A stretch of DNA of 64,000 nt from JAVBLP01 sp031553505 (GTDB lineage: Bacteria > Elusimicrobiota > Endomicrobiia > Endomicrobiales > Endomicrobiaceae). The notes below the pieces were generated by a model. The model was given only the letters and a program-made list of their open reading frames with translations, was not told the DNA's origin and did not search any database. Each line of letters opens with the position of its first letter. Positions within the stretch are counted from its first letter, which is position 1. The stretch spans positions 62,001-126,000 of the forward strand of contig JAVBLP010000005.1 of NCBI GenBank assembly GCA_031553505.1, in the 5' to 3' direction. A program made the translations under genes and the position numbers. Below, one piece after another: positions 33,756 to 41,683 of the stretch.

Positions 33756-34737
33756 AGAAGCTTTATACTGGTCAGGAAAAAACGGCAGAGTCCGCTGTGA
33801 GCTTTGTCCGCATATGTGCGTGTTGGAAGACTCACAGTTTGGCTTATGCAATGCAAGGCAGAATGTTAAAGGTTTGCTGGTTTCAAAATCTTACGGGTTA
33901 ATATCTGCCATAAGCATAGATCCGGTAGAGAAAAAGCCGCTTTACCACTTTTATCCGGGTTCAAAAACTCTTTCTTTCGGCGGTTATGGCTGCAACTTCA
34001 AATGCGGCTTCTGCCAAAACTTTTCGGTTTCACAGATAAAACCCAAAAATGATCACTTTTTATTACCGGAAGACGCTTTATATTTTGCTTTAGAAAAAAA
34101 TATAAGGCTTATTTCCTATACATATAATGAGCCGCTTATAAACTATGAGTGGATCTTTGAAATGTTTGTGCAAGCAAGAAAACGCAGTATGCAAAATATA
34201 CTTGTAACAAACGGATATATAAATGAAGTGCCGTTAAAGCGCCTTGCGGAGTTTACGGATGCGGCAAATGTAGATTTGAAAGCGTTTAATAATGATTTTT
34301 ATAAGAAAAACTGCGGCGGCACTCTTGAACCAGTTTTAAAAACTATTGAGCTTTTATATAAAGAAAAGGTGCATATTGAATTAACTAACCTGCTGATTGA
34401 CGGGCAGAACACGGATATTAAAGAATTTGAAAAAATGATTGATTTTATAGCTAGTTTAAGTGATGCAATACCGCTGCATTTGAGCAGGTATTTTCCAAAC
34501 TATAACTTTAAAGATACACGGACAAAAGAGGAAACGCTTAAAAACTTTTACAATCTTGCAAAGGAAAAACTCAAATATGTCTATTTAGGTAATTTTGATA
34601 ATATTGTTTACGAATCGACTTTTTGCAAAAAGTGCGGTAACTGCCTTATAGCAAGAGACGGTTATGAGGTAACGGTAAACTGCAAAAATCCGGCAATTTG
34701 CCCGGAATGCGGCTCAAAAAATAACATAATACTATGA
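33745..34737 (+). CDS. amrS: AmmeMemoRadiSam system radical SAM enzyme
   Basis: A 330-residue radical SAM protein. The cluster motif CNFKCGFC (C83, C87, C90) is preceded by the CELCPHMC...GLC segment that is typical of AmrS, and a C-terminal zinc-ribbon-like region (CKKCGNC and CPECG) follows. AmrS is named from its link to MEMO1 and AMMECR1 proteins; the reaction is not established in bacteria. Neither an amrA nor an amrB partner is found in this window. It overlaps cutA at its 5' end and shares ATGA with maf at its 3' end. Confidence 0.85.
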   Translation: MRDKEALYWSGKNGRVRCELCPHMCVLEDSQFGLCNARQNVKGLLVSKSYGLISAISIDPVEKKPLYHFYPGSKTLSFGGYGCNFKCGFCQNFSVSQIKPKNDHFLLPEDALYFALEKNIRLISYTYNEPLINYEWIFEMFVQARKRSMQNILVTNGYINEVPLKRLAEFTDAANVDLKAFNNDFYKKNCGGTLEPVLKTIELLYKEKVHIELTNLLIDGQNTDIKEFEKMIDFIASLSDAIPLHLSRYFPNYNFKDTRTKEETLKNFYNLAKEKLKYVYLGNFDNIVYESTFCKKCGNCLIARDGYEVTVNCKNPAICPECGSKNNIIL

Positions 34738-35303
34738 AAAAACAAATAATTTTAGCATCCGCTTCGCCAAGAAGAATATCATTGCTTAAAGAATGGGGGT
34801 TGGAGTTTTCCGTAATGCCCAGCGGCGTAAGCGAAGATATTTCGCTTGTAAGGCCTTCATATATCGTAAAAGAGCTTGCCTTCAGAAAAGGCGAAGATAT
34901 AGCAAATAAACTATCCGGAGCTTTAGTGTTGTCCGCGGATACTATAGTAGTATTGAACGGCAAAATAGTTGGAAAGCCGAGGACTGTGGAAGAGTCAGAA
35001 AGTATTGTAAGGGAGCTTAATGGCAGCATGCATAAAGTATACACAGGCGTGTCTATTATTGATAATGTATTGGAAAAACAATCAGTTTTCTATGACTGTG
35101 CAAGCGTAAAAATGAAGAAGCTGCCGGAGAATGAACTCAGGCAGCTTTTTGGAAAACATATGGATAAAGCAGGCGCTTACGCAATACAGGATAGTGATGA
35201 TAATTTTGTTGAAAAAATTTACGGCGACTATTATACAGTTGTCGGCTTACCTCATATCAAACTTATCAAAGAATTCAAGAAGTTCGGAATTTCCTTAAAA
35301 TAA
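34734..35303 (+). CDS. maf: Maf-like nucleoside triphosphate pyrophosphatase
   Basis: A 189-residue Maf/HAM1-type protein with the N-terminal signature LASASPRRISLL and the central SADTIVVLNGKIVGKP. The enzyme hydrolyses non-canonical or canonical NTPs (dTTP or UTP in some members) to monophosphates, preventing incorporation of wrong bases. It is last in the argF operon, sharing ATGA with amrS. The stop is 1 base from the stop of the converging SurA-like gene, and no terminator hairpin was seen between them. Confidence 0.92.
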   Translation: MKKQIILASASPRRISLLKEWGLEFSVMPSGVSEDISLVRPSYIVKELAFRKGEDIANKLSGALVLSADTIVVLNGKIVGKPRTVEESESIVRELNGSMHKVYTGVSIIDNVLEKQSVFYDCASVKMKKLPENELRQLFGKHMDKAGAYAIQDSDDNFVEKIYGDYYTVVGLPHIKLIKEFKKFGISLK

Positions 35304-35304
35304 A

Positions 35305-35967
35305 TTACTTGAAAATTGAATCATTTGTGCTGATTTTAGAACCTTTTACTATATTTGAATACCATTCATTTAATATGCTATTGATTTTGGACTGGGTCAG
35401 CTCATCCCTTGTTAATTTAGGATAATTTGCAGACAAAGAGTTGAATTCTGAATCGCTTAATTTTATTGCTGTGCCGAGAATCATTTTAAGCTTTTCTCCG
35501 GCAATCTGTTTTTTCCTCAGATGTTCATACTCTTTAGGCGTCATGCCCATTGCGCGTAAGAAAGCGTAATAAAGGCGCGAATCAAACTGGTTATTATTTC
35601 TGAACATCGCGGAAAACTGTATGTCATTTTTAAGTTCCGAATCGGAAACTACTATTCCGTATGCTTTAGACTGCTGGTAAAATATCTCCTCCTGAACCAT
35701 AGCCTGCAATGTCCTTACTTTCAGTTCGTTTGCCTGCTCCGGGGTAAGGTCCGTTTTGGAAGATTCTTTATACATTTCAGAGGAGTTGGTATATAAAGCG
35801 CTAAAAAGCTTCATCGGTACTTTTTCGCCGTTTACAGTCGCGGCGGTTTTGTAGTCATTTTCCGGTCCGAACAAGTAGGAACCAAAGCCCATAAAGATGC
35901 CGCCGATAAATGCAAGTATCGTAATAAAGAATATTTTACGCATGTGTTTTCTTAAAAAATTCATCAT
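35305..35967 (-). CDS. SurA/PpiD N-terminal domain protein without PPIase domain
   Basis: A 220-residue protein with one N-terminal transmembrane helix (residues about 12-31) followed by a helical SurA_N-like chaperone region: AATVNGEKVPMKLFSALY, then LQAMVQEEIFYQQSKAYGIVVSDSELKNDI. No parvulin domain follows, in contrast to PpiD or SurA, so it should be a holding or folding factor rather than a prolyl isomerase. The ATG shares ATGA with the bactofilin stop. It is probably attached to the inner membrane and faces the periplasm. It is third in the M23-bactofilin operon. Confidence 0.8.
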   Translation of the reverse strand: MMNFLRKHMRKIFFITILAFIGGIFMGFGSYLFGPENDYKTAATVNGEKVPMKLFSALYTNSSEMYKESSKTDLTPEQANELKVRTLQAMVQEEIFYQQSKAYGIVVSDSELKNDIQFSAMFRNNNQFDSRLYYAFLRAMGMTPKEYEHLRKKQIAGEKLKMILGTAIKLSDSEFNSLSANYPKLTRDELTQSKINSILNEWYSNIVKGSKISTNDSIFK

Positions 35968-36344
35968 ATTGCCTGAACCTCGCTGTTTTCTTCCTGTTTC
36001 GCCGTCATTAATGACTTGCCTTCAAAAAAAGCGCCTTCGGATATTGTAAGAATCCCTGTTTTTATATCGCCGTTCACTTTTGCTTTAGGGAGAATTTCTA
36101 TTGATTCGCCCGCGGTAATATTTCCTTTAACCGTTCCGGCTACCATTACGGCTTCCGCGGTGATATTTCCTTCAATAACCGCCTGCGCGCCCACTAAAAC
36201 ACCGAGCGCTTTTTCTACGTTTCCTACAAAATGCCCGTCGATTCTTACGGTTTTATCCGTGTTGATAGTGCCCTTAATAAAGACATCCTGGCCTATTATC
36301 GTATCAACGGCCTCAAGCAAATTTTTTGAACTTTTTTTGGTCAT
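35964..36344 (-). CDS. Bactofilin (polymer-forming cytoskeletal protein)
   Basis: A 126-residue bactofilin-family protein. A right-handed beta-helix core runs from about residue 20 to 105 (VFIKGTINTDKTVRIDG, then repeats of G-x-I-x-A-E, for example VMVAGTVKGNITAGESIEI). Bactofilins form non-polar filaments at the membrane that position cell-wall enzymes. It lies between an M23 peptidase and a SurA-like factor, with overlaps of 32 and 4 bases, as in other bactofilin-M23 gene pairs that shape the cell wall. Confidence 0.9.
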   Translation of the reverse strand: MTKKSSKNLLEAVDTIIGQDVFIKGTINTDKTVRIDGHFVGNVEKALGVLVGAQAVIEGNITAEAVMVAGTVKGNITAGESIEILPKAKVNGDIKTGILTISEGAFFEGKSLMTAKQEENSEVQAI

Positions 36345-37311
36345 AGCGGTTCCTTTCAGATTGAGCGTAAAAATAATCTGTCAAATAAGATATGGGGTTT
36401 ACTGTTTTTCCTTTGAAGTGTACTTCGTAGTGTACGTGGGAGCCAGTCGCTGAGCCGGTGCTGCCCATTTTTGCTATCAAATCTCCCCTGTTTACATAAG
36501 CTCCTGTGCTGACAAGGCGTTTTGAAAGATGGGCATAAGCCGTTCTGTAGTTATAACCGTGGTCTATTACTATTATGTTTCCGTATCCCGACTGCCATCC
36601 GGAAAATATCACTTTTCCGTTTGCCGTGCTGCGCACGGGAGTATCTTTAATGTTTGCTATATCAAGCCCCGAGTGGAAATCCCTGTTTTGAAAGAAAGGA
36701 TGATATCTGAAACCGTAATGCGAGGATATTCTGCCTTCGCACGGCCAGCCTCTAGGAGTAGCCATAAAAAGCGACTGCTGTTGTTTTATATGCGACATTA
36801 TTTCTGTATAACTTTTTTGCATGTATTGGTATTGTTCGTTCAGCTGGGAGGCTTGTTTAGCCACAAATTTATGGTCAATTAAGTTCATATTTCCGGAAAG
36901 TATGAGGGCAAAAGCATTTGCCTGGGCTGCGGTAGGTCCGCCTTCGCCAAGATTTTCTGCGCCAAGCCCTTCTTCAATTATTGATTTTTTTGTATCAAGG
37001 GCTAAAAGTACGCGGAGTTTTTCGTCATTCATTTGTACTTTTTCAAACATATCCTTGGTTTTTCCAAGCTGGTTTGCCACAAAAAGCAGCCTGACTTTCA
37101 TTATTTTATTATCTGCTTTAATCTTTAGGTAATCTATATGCTGGCTTGCCAGATATCCGGACCATAAGGTAAGCGCGGTCCATGAAACCATGAAAACGCA
37201 TACAAATAACAGTGAAATGCTTAACTTTAGCGGCTTAATTTTGCCGTGAGGGATAAGCATAATCGTTATTTTTCGCTTTAACTCTCTTTTAATTCTAGAA
37301 AAAATGCCCAT
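36313..37311 (-). CDS. M23 family (LytM) metallopeptidase, membrane-anchored
   Basis: A 332-residue protein. ATG at 37311 (MGIFSRIK) is the likely start; ATG at 37356 would add a short tail, and the ribosome site is weak at both. One transmembrane helix lies at about residues 33-55, then a coiled-coil region, then a C-terminal M23 domain (about 195-310) with HSGLD and HVHYE, which with the first His supply the zinc ligands. It should cleave peptidoglycan cross-links in the periplasm. The 3' end overlaps the bactofilin start by 32 bases, suggesting a wall-shaping pair. Confidence 0.88.
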   Translation of the reverse strand: MGIFSRIKRELKRKITIMLIPHGKIKPLKLSISLLFVCVFMVSWTALTLWSGYLASQHIDYLKIKADNKIMKVRLLFVANQLGKTKDMFEKVQMNDEKLRVLLALDTKKSIIEEGLGAENLGEGGPTAAQANAFALILSGNMNLIDHKFVAKQASQLNEQYQYMQKSYTEIMSHIKQQQSLFMATPRGWPCEGRISSHYGFRYHPFFQNRDFHSGLDIANIKDTPVRSTANGKVIFSGWQSGYGNIIVIDHGYNYRTAYAHLSKRLVSTGAYVNRGDLIAKMGSTGSATGSHVHYEVHFKGKTVNPISYLTDYFYAQSERNRYDQKKFKKFA

Positions 37312-37405
37312 AGGTGTAAAAATAATACCAATAAATATACGAGGTGTCAAGGGCAAAAATGATTAAAAATGCAATGATTTGTTGCATCGGTATTGATGCC
37401 TGTTG

Positions 37406-37434
37406 TTGACTTTGCCGGGTTTTTTTTATATTAT
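37406..37434 (+). promoter_or_regulatory. tRNA-Thr promoter
   Basis: TTGACT (37406-37411) and TATTAT (37429-37434) are exactly 17 bases apart, 9 bases before the tRNA 5' end. Confidence 0.75.
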
Positions 37435-37443
37435 AACCCCCAT

Positions 37444-37516
37444 GCCGACGTAGCTCAGCTGGTAGAGCAGCGGTTTTGTAAACCGCAGGTCGTAGGTTCA
37501 AACCCTATCGTCGGCT
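37444..37516 (+). tRNA. tRNA-Thr (anticodon TGT)
   Basis: It folds as a standard 73-base tRNA: acceptor GCCGACG with CGTCGGC, anticodon stem CGGTT/AACCG with TGT in the loop and T arm GTAGG-TTCAAAC-CCTAT. CCA is not encoded. Confidence 0.96.
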
Positions 37517-37531
37517 TTCAAAAAACGAATA

Positions 37532-37556
37532 AAAAACCGGCAAAAACCGGTTTTTC
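37532..37556 (+). terminator. Terminator after tRNA-Thr
   Basis: The short stem AAAACCGG...CCGGTTTT with a 5-base loop (CAAAA) is followed by further T residues, 16 bases after the tRNA. Confidence 0.75.
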
Positions 37557-37607
37557 TATTTTTTGCACGCCGCAGGCAAAAATCTCTTAAAATTTCAAAT
37601 AAAAGTA

Positions 37608-37636
37608 TTGATTTTTTAATCATTTTTTATTAATAT
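37608..37636 (+). promoter_or_regulatory. Promoter of the histidine kinase operon
   Basis: TTGATT (37608-37613) and TAATAT (37631-37636) are 17 bases apart, 32 bases before the ATG. Confidence 0.6.
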
Positions 37637-37668
37637 AGTTTCATTATAACCGGACAGATAATAACATA

Positions 37669-39267
37669 ATGAAAAAAAACTTTCGCTTCAGTTTAAGAGT
37701 CAAATTTACCGCTGTTATTATGCTTGTTGTCGTTTTTACGGCAACGGCGCTTACATCCTTCTTCCTTTATACACAGAAAACAAACCTCCGAAAAACGCTT
37801 GAAAAAAGAACCGAAGACATAGCAAGGCGTATCGCGAATTTAAATGACGTTAACATAGAATCAGAAACCAAAGAATTGCTCCAGCGCTCAACAGACAACA
37901 CTATTATAGAAGAAGATGTTATTTATGTGACGATTTATAACAGAAATGTAATAGAGCTTGCCAACTCCGGCATTACAAATGTGGAAGTAAGGGACTTTTT
38001 GTTTCACAACCGGCCGGAAACAACGGATACGCTGCTCTTTAATAAAAAAGAGATAAGCAAAAACGCGTACAGAATCAAAAATCTGGGTGAAATTTATGAA
38101 GTTCTTGTGCCTGTAGTCAGCTATAACCGGCCCAATTACAATATAAGCGCAAGCGTTCCGGGCGTTTCTTTTGCCAATGACAACATAAGAGACAGCGATA
38201 CCGGGGAAATTATAGGCATAGTAAGGGTCGGCGTTACCGTAGAAAACGTGAATGCCGCGATAGAAAAGATGTCAAGTATGATAGTCCTTATTACGCTTAT
38301 TGTTATCATTCTTGTTGTTGCCATATCATTTCTTATAGTAAAAGTGATTTTAAACCCTATTAAAGAATTGTCGGTAGGTACTAAAAAGATAGCTTCCGGG
38401 GAACTCGCTTACAGGGTGCCGCTTACTTCGCGTGATGAACTTAGCGATTTGGCCGAGTCTTTTAACTCAATGGCACAGGATTTAAAAAGCTATGTTGACG
38501 AACTTACAAATGAAAAGCAGGATCTGATAAAGCTTAAAGTCATGCTTGAACAGAGAAGCTATGAACTTGAAGAAACGCTTGATAAAATGCAAAGCATGCA
38601 GGAAGAACTGCTTAAATCCGAAAAATTCGCTACTATCGGGCGACTTGCTTCTTCCGTCGCGCATGAATTAAGAAATCCGCTGGCAAGCCTTAAAAATATA
38701 TCTTATTATCTTTCGAAGATGGATACTTTCAAAGATGATAAAGCGAAAAAAATGCTTGATATGCTTGCTTCGGATGTTTCCAGGGCAAATAAGATTATCA
38801 CGGATTTGCTGGATTATTCAAGAGCAAAAAAACTCAATAAAATAGAAATGTGGATAGATGATTTTTTGGATAAAGCGATTGAAAACGTCGTTATTCCGAA
38901 TAATATAGAACTTGTTAAGAATTTTGAGCATTTTCAGGCGGAAATCGATCCTGATAAGATGACGCAGGTTATTATCAATCTTATTACAAACGCTAAAGAC
39001 GCTATGACTGCCGGCGGACAAATATCAGTTTCCACGGCGCAAAATAACAGCAAGACTTTTGAAATACGTATTGCCGACAACGGAATAGGCATGAGCAAAG
39101 ATACGTTAAACCATATTTTTGATCCTCTTTATACGACAAAACTTAAAGGTATAGGCCTTGGCTTGTCTATTGTTAAGGAAATTATAGAATCCCATTTCGG
39201 AAGAATAGTCGTAAAAAGTACCGAAGGCACTGGTACTGAATTTATAATAGTAATACCGATGAGGTGA
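37669..39267 (+). CDS. Membrane sensor histidine kinase
   Basis: A 532-residue protein. Two transmembrane helices (about 10-32 and 205-228) enclose a roughly 170-residue sensor region. A HAMP domain (about 228-280) and coiled coil precede HisKA with the phospho-acceptor motif AHELRNPLASL, and the HATPase domain has NLITNAKDAM, DNGIGM and GLGLSIVKEI. It would autophosphorylate on histidine and pass the phosphate to the response regulator in the next gene. The signal is unknown. The stop (39265-39267) lies 2 bases before the regulator ATG. Confidence 0.9.
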   Translation: MKKNFRFSLRVKFTAVIMLVVVFTATALTSFFLYTQKTNLRKTLEKRTEDIARRIANLNDVNIESETKELLQRSTDNTIIEEDVIYVTIYNRNVIELANSGITNVEVRDFLFHNRPETTDTLLFNKKEISKNAYRIKNLGEIYEVLVPVVSYNRPNYNISASVPGVSFANDNIRDSDTGEIIGIVRVGVTVENVNAAIEKMSSMIVLITLIVIILVVAISFLIVKVILNPIKELSVGTKKIASGELAYRVPLTSRDELSDLAESFNSMAQDLKSYVDELTNEKQDLIKLKVMLEQRSYELEETLDKMQSMQEELLKSEKFATIGRLASSVAHELRNPLASLKNISYYLSKMDTFKDDKAKKMLDMLASDVSRANKIITDLLDYSRAKKLNKIEMWIDDFLDKAIENVVIPNNIELVKNFEHFQAEIDPDKMTQVIINLITNAKDAMTAGGQISVSTAQNNSKTFEIRIADNGIGMSKDTLNHIFDPLYTTKLKGIGLGLSIVKEIIESHFGRIVVKSTEGTGTEFIIVIPMR

Positions 39268-39269
39268 AC

Positions 39270-40289
39270 ATGAGTGAAGAGAAATTCAGCATTTTAATTG
39301 CGGATGATGAAGAAGGCTTGAGATTTTCGCTTGCGATGATTTTGGAACTGGAAGGTTACAGCGTTAAAACCGCACAAGACGGAAATGAGGCGCTTGCCCT
39401 TGCGCAGCAAAATGATTTTGACATCGCTTTTTTTGACATAAGAATGCCAGGCATCAACGGAGTTGACGCGTTTAAAAAGATGAAAGTTATAAGCCCGGAA
39501 ACTATTGTTGTTATGATGACCGCTTACGCGATGAACGATTTAATAAAAGAATCCATATCAGAAGGCGCTTTTGCCTGTATAAGCAAACCTTTTGAAATTG
39601 ATGACGTTTTGCGTACGGTGAAAGAAGTTAAAGAAAAACCGACCGTTCTCACATTGACCGATCCTGCGACTGTTGATTTTTTAAAAGCGGCGCTTCCTCC
39701 TTCAGGCTATTTGGTAATCAGCGAAAATAACGCGGAAAAAGCAAAAAAGTTCATTAAAAGAAGAAATCCCGCAGTGGTGTTTTTAGATGATACCGAAGCC
39801 AATATATCTTTGGCGGAAGGCGTTTCCGGAACGGAAAACAAGCCGGAAATTGTTGTTTTGAGTAATGATAAGCTTAGCATCGGTGATTTTAAAGTTATAA
39901 AAAAGCCTCTGACTAAAAACCTGATCTCGGAATTTTTAAAGGCAAACCACAAGAAAAAAATCGCAATCGTGTGGGACGATACCATAAGCTCAAACAATCT
40001 AAAACTTTCTATGGTTGCCAACGGCTTTGAGGTTACGTATTTCCCTTCCGAAGAACGCTTTTTAAAAGACAGCGTTCATGCAAATTTTGAATTTGTAATT
40101 GCCGACACTAGCACGGTTGCGGACTATGAAGAATTTTACGAAAAAGTGAATGCGGCCGATTCAGTTCAAAAAATAGTTTTCTTATCTGATTATGACAATG
40201 TTATAAGCGAAAATCTTAAAAACGATAAAGCTTTCTTTTTTCAAAAAACATTTGACCTTAATGAAATTCTTGGTGTTTTAAACAAATAA
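39270..40289 (+). CDS. Response regulator with receiver domain and degenerate receiver-like repeats
   Basis: A 339-residue protein from the ATG at 39270 with GAGG upstream; a GTG two codons before it is less likely. Residues 1-120 are a receiver domain with acidic pair ADDEE, phospho-acceptor in FFDIRMPG and the conserved K in SKPFEI. Two further receiver-like segments follow (about 125-225 and 228-339). They keep the alternating strand-helix layout (AVVFLDD, FVIADTS) but lack the full acidic and lysine set, so they are probably not phosphorylated. No DNA-binding or enzyme output domain is visible; output may be by protein binding. Confidence 0.82.
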   Translation: MSEEKFSILIADDEEGLRFSLAMILELEGYSVKTAQDGNEALALAQQNDFDIAFFDIRMPGINGVDAFKKMKVISPETIVVMMTAYAMNDLIKESISEGAFACISKPFEIDDVLRTVKEVKEKPTVLTLTDPATVDFLKAALPPSGYLVISENNAEKAKKFIKRRNPAVVFLDDTEANISLAEGVSGTENKPEIVVLSNDKLSIGDFKVIKKPLTKNLISEFLKANHKKKIAIVWDDTISSNNLKLSMVANGFEVTYFPSEERFLKDSVHANFEFVIADTSTVADYEEFYEKVNAADSVQKIVFLSDYDNVISENLKNDKAFFFQKTFDLNEILGVLNK

Positions 40290-40300
40290 AGGCGGTAAAT

Positions 40301-41197
40301 ATGGCTATTCTTTTATTTCTTTCGTGCGTTTTTGCTGTTTTGTCGGCATTTTTTTCGGATATGCTGCAGCAGGTTTTTGCTTTTTCCGCCGCATTCTTTG
40401 CCTTGCTTGCGCTTTTTGTTTCGCTTGGCAGGAAAAACAATGTTAAAAGCGGCCCTGCCGTTAATGCTGCTGCCAAAACTGTCGCAGCGCCGGTATCATC
40501 ATCCAGTAAATCCGACATGGTCTCATATGAAGAGTTGAGCAGGGATAAAATGGATGTTTTAAATAAGTTTGCCGCGGTCGCGTCGCACGATTTGAAAAAC
40601 CCTCTTTCCAGTATGAAAAATATTGCGTATTATTTCTCAAACTCTTTTAAAGTAGAAGGAGAAGTGCCGAATAAAATGCTTTCCATGCTTTCAAGCGAAG
40701 TTGAAAGAATGAACAATATGATAGTGGACTTGCTTGACACCACAAGAGTAAAACAGCTTAGTATGGTGAAAACTAATTTAGGCGATTTCCTTAATAAAGA
40801 AATCGAGACAGCAAAAACGGACGGAATAGCTTTCGAAATTTTAGCGCCTCAGCAGGTTGATGCTTATGTGGACCCGCAAAGATTCAGCCAGGTTATATCA
40901 AGCATGCTTAAAAACGCAAAAGAAGCAATAAGCGACCAGCCAGACGGCAAAATTTCCGTAAAACTTTCCAGGGACCGTGAAAACATTATAATTGAGATAT
41001 CAGATAACGGCAGGGGGATGAACGCCGAAACTCTTAAAAAATGTTTTGATCCGATGTTTACCACAAAAACCGCTAAAGCTTTGGGAATGTCGCTTGCCGT
41101 TTCCAAACAGATAATATTAATGTCTGACGGTAAAATCAGCGCTGAAAGCAAGGAAGGCAACGGTTCAAAGTTTAAAATCACACTTCCCGCGGCATAA
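40301..41197 (+). CDS. Second histidine kinase, HisKA-HATPase with short membrane N terminus
   Basis: A 298-residue protein. Two hydrophobic helices cover about residues 1-45 with almost no periplasmic part, then a Ser/Ala-rich linker, HisKA with SHDLKNPLSSMKN and HATPase with MLKNAKEAIS and DNGRGM. The core is a paralogue of the kinase two genes upstream; the region after the H-box (KNIAYYFS versus KNISYYLS) is particularly similar. The G2 loop is changed (ALGMSLAV instead of GLGLSIV), which may lower ATP turnover. It lies 11 bases after the regulator gene, forming a kinase-regulator-kinase trio. Confidence 0.88.
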   Translation: MAILLFLSCVFAVLSAFFSDMLQQVFAFSAAFFALLALFVSLGRKNNVKSGPAVNAAAKTVAAPVSSSSKSDMVSYEELSRDKMDVLNKFAAVASHDLKNPLSSMKNIAYYFSNSFKVEGEVPNKMLSMLSSEVERMNNMIVDLLDTTRVKQLSMVKTNLGDFLNKEIETAKTDGIAFEILAPQQVDAYVDPQRFSQVISSMLKNAKEAISDQPDGKISVKLSRDRENIIIEISDNGRGMNAETLKKCFDPMFTTKTAKALGMSLAVSKQIILMSDGKISAESKEGNGSKFKITLPAA

Positions 41198-41203
41198 TAC
41201 AAG

Positions 41204-41671
41204 ATGGAAAAGAAAATATTAACTTCAAACAGAAAGGCTTTTCACGATTACGAAATTCTTGAAAAAACCGAAGCCGGAATAGTTTTATCCGGGCATGAAG
41301 TAAAATCAGCCAAGCGCTCCAATATAAGCCTTGCCGACAGTATTATACGCTTTTCAAACGGCGAAGCTTTTGCCGATAATATCTTTATCGCCCCTTACGA
41401 ACAAATGTCAACCCATATTACCGATTACGACGCTAAACACAAAAGAAAGCTCCTTATGCATAAATCCGAAACGGCAAAACTTAACGCGAAAGTTAAAGAA
41501 AAAGGCTTAACGGTTATACCGCTGGAAGTTTATGTTTCGCCGAAAGGCAGGATAAAGGTGCTTATCGGGCTTGGAAAAGGCAAAAAAGCGTATGATAAAA
41601 AAGAATCAATTAAAAGAAAAGATATAAACCGGGAAATGGCAAAAGAAGGAATCAGGAAGATAAGGATATAG
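41204..41671 (+). CDS. smpB: SsrA-binding protein SmpB
   Basis: A 155-residue SmpB with the typical NRKAFHDYEILEKTEAGIVL start, HEVKS segment, LLMHK and the basic C-terminal helix (KKAYDKKESIKRKDINREM). It delivers tmRNA to stalled ribosomes in trans-translation. The gene is 6 bases after the kinase and 12 bases before the GH26-flavodoxin gene, an unusual operon context; no ssrA gene was seen in the window. Confidence 0.95.
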   Translation: MEKKILTSNRKAFHDYEILEKTEAGIVLSGHEVKSAKRSNISLADSIIRFSNGEAFADNIFIAPYEQMSTHITDYDAKHKRKLLMHKSETAKLNAKVKEKGLTVIPLEVYVSPKGRIKVLIGLGKGKKAYDKKESIKRKDINREMAKEGIRKIRI

Positions 41672-41683
41672 CTTGGAAATAGT

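Noticed and set aside
37444..37516. Attachment site at tRNA-Thr
   Set aside because: No direct repeat of the tRNA 3' end and no integrase gene were found in the window.
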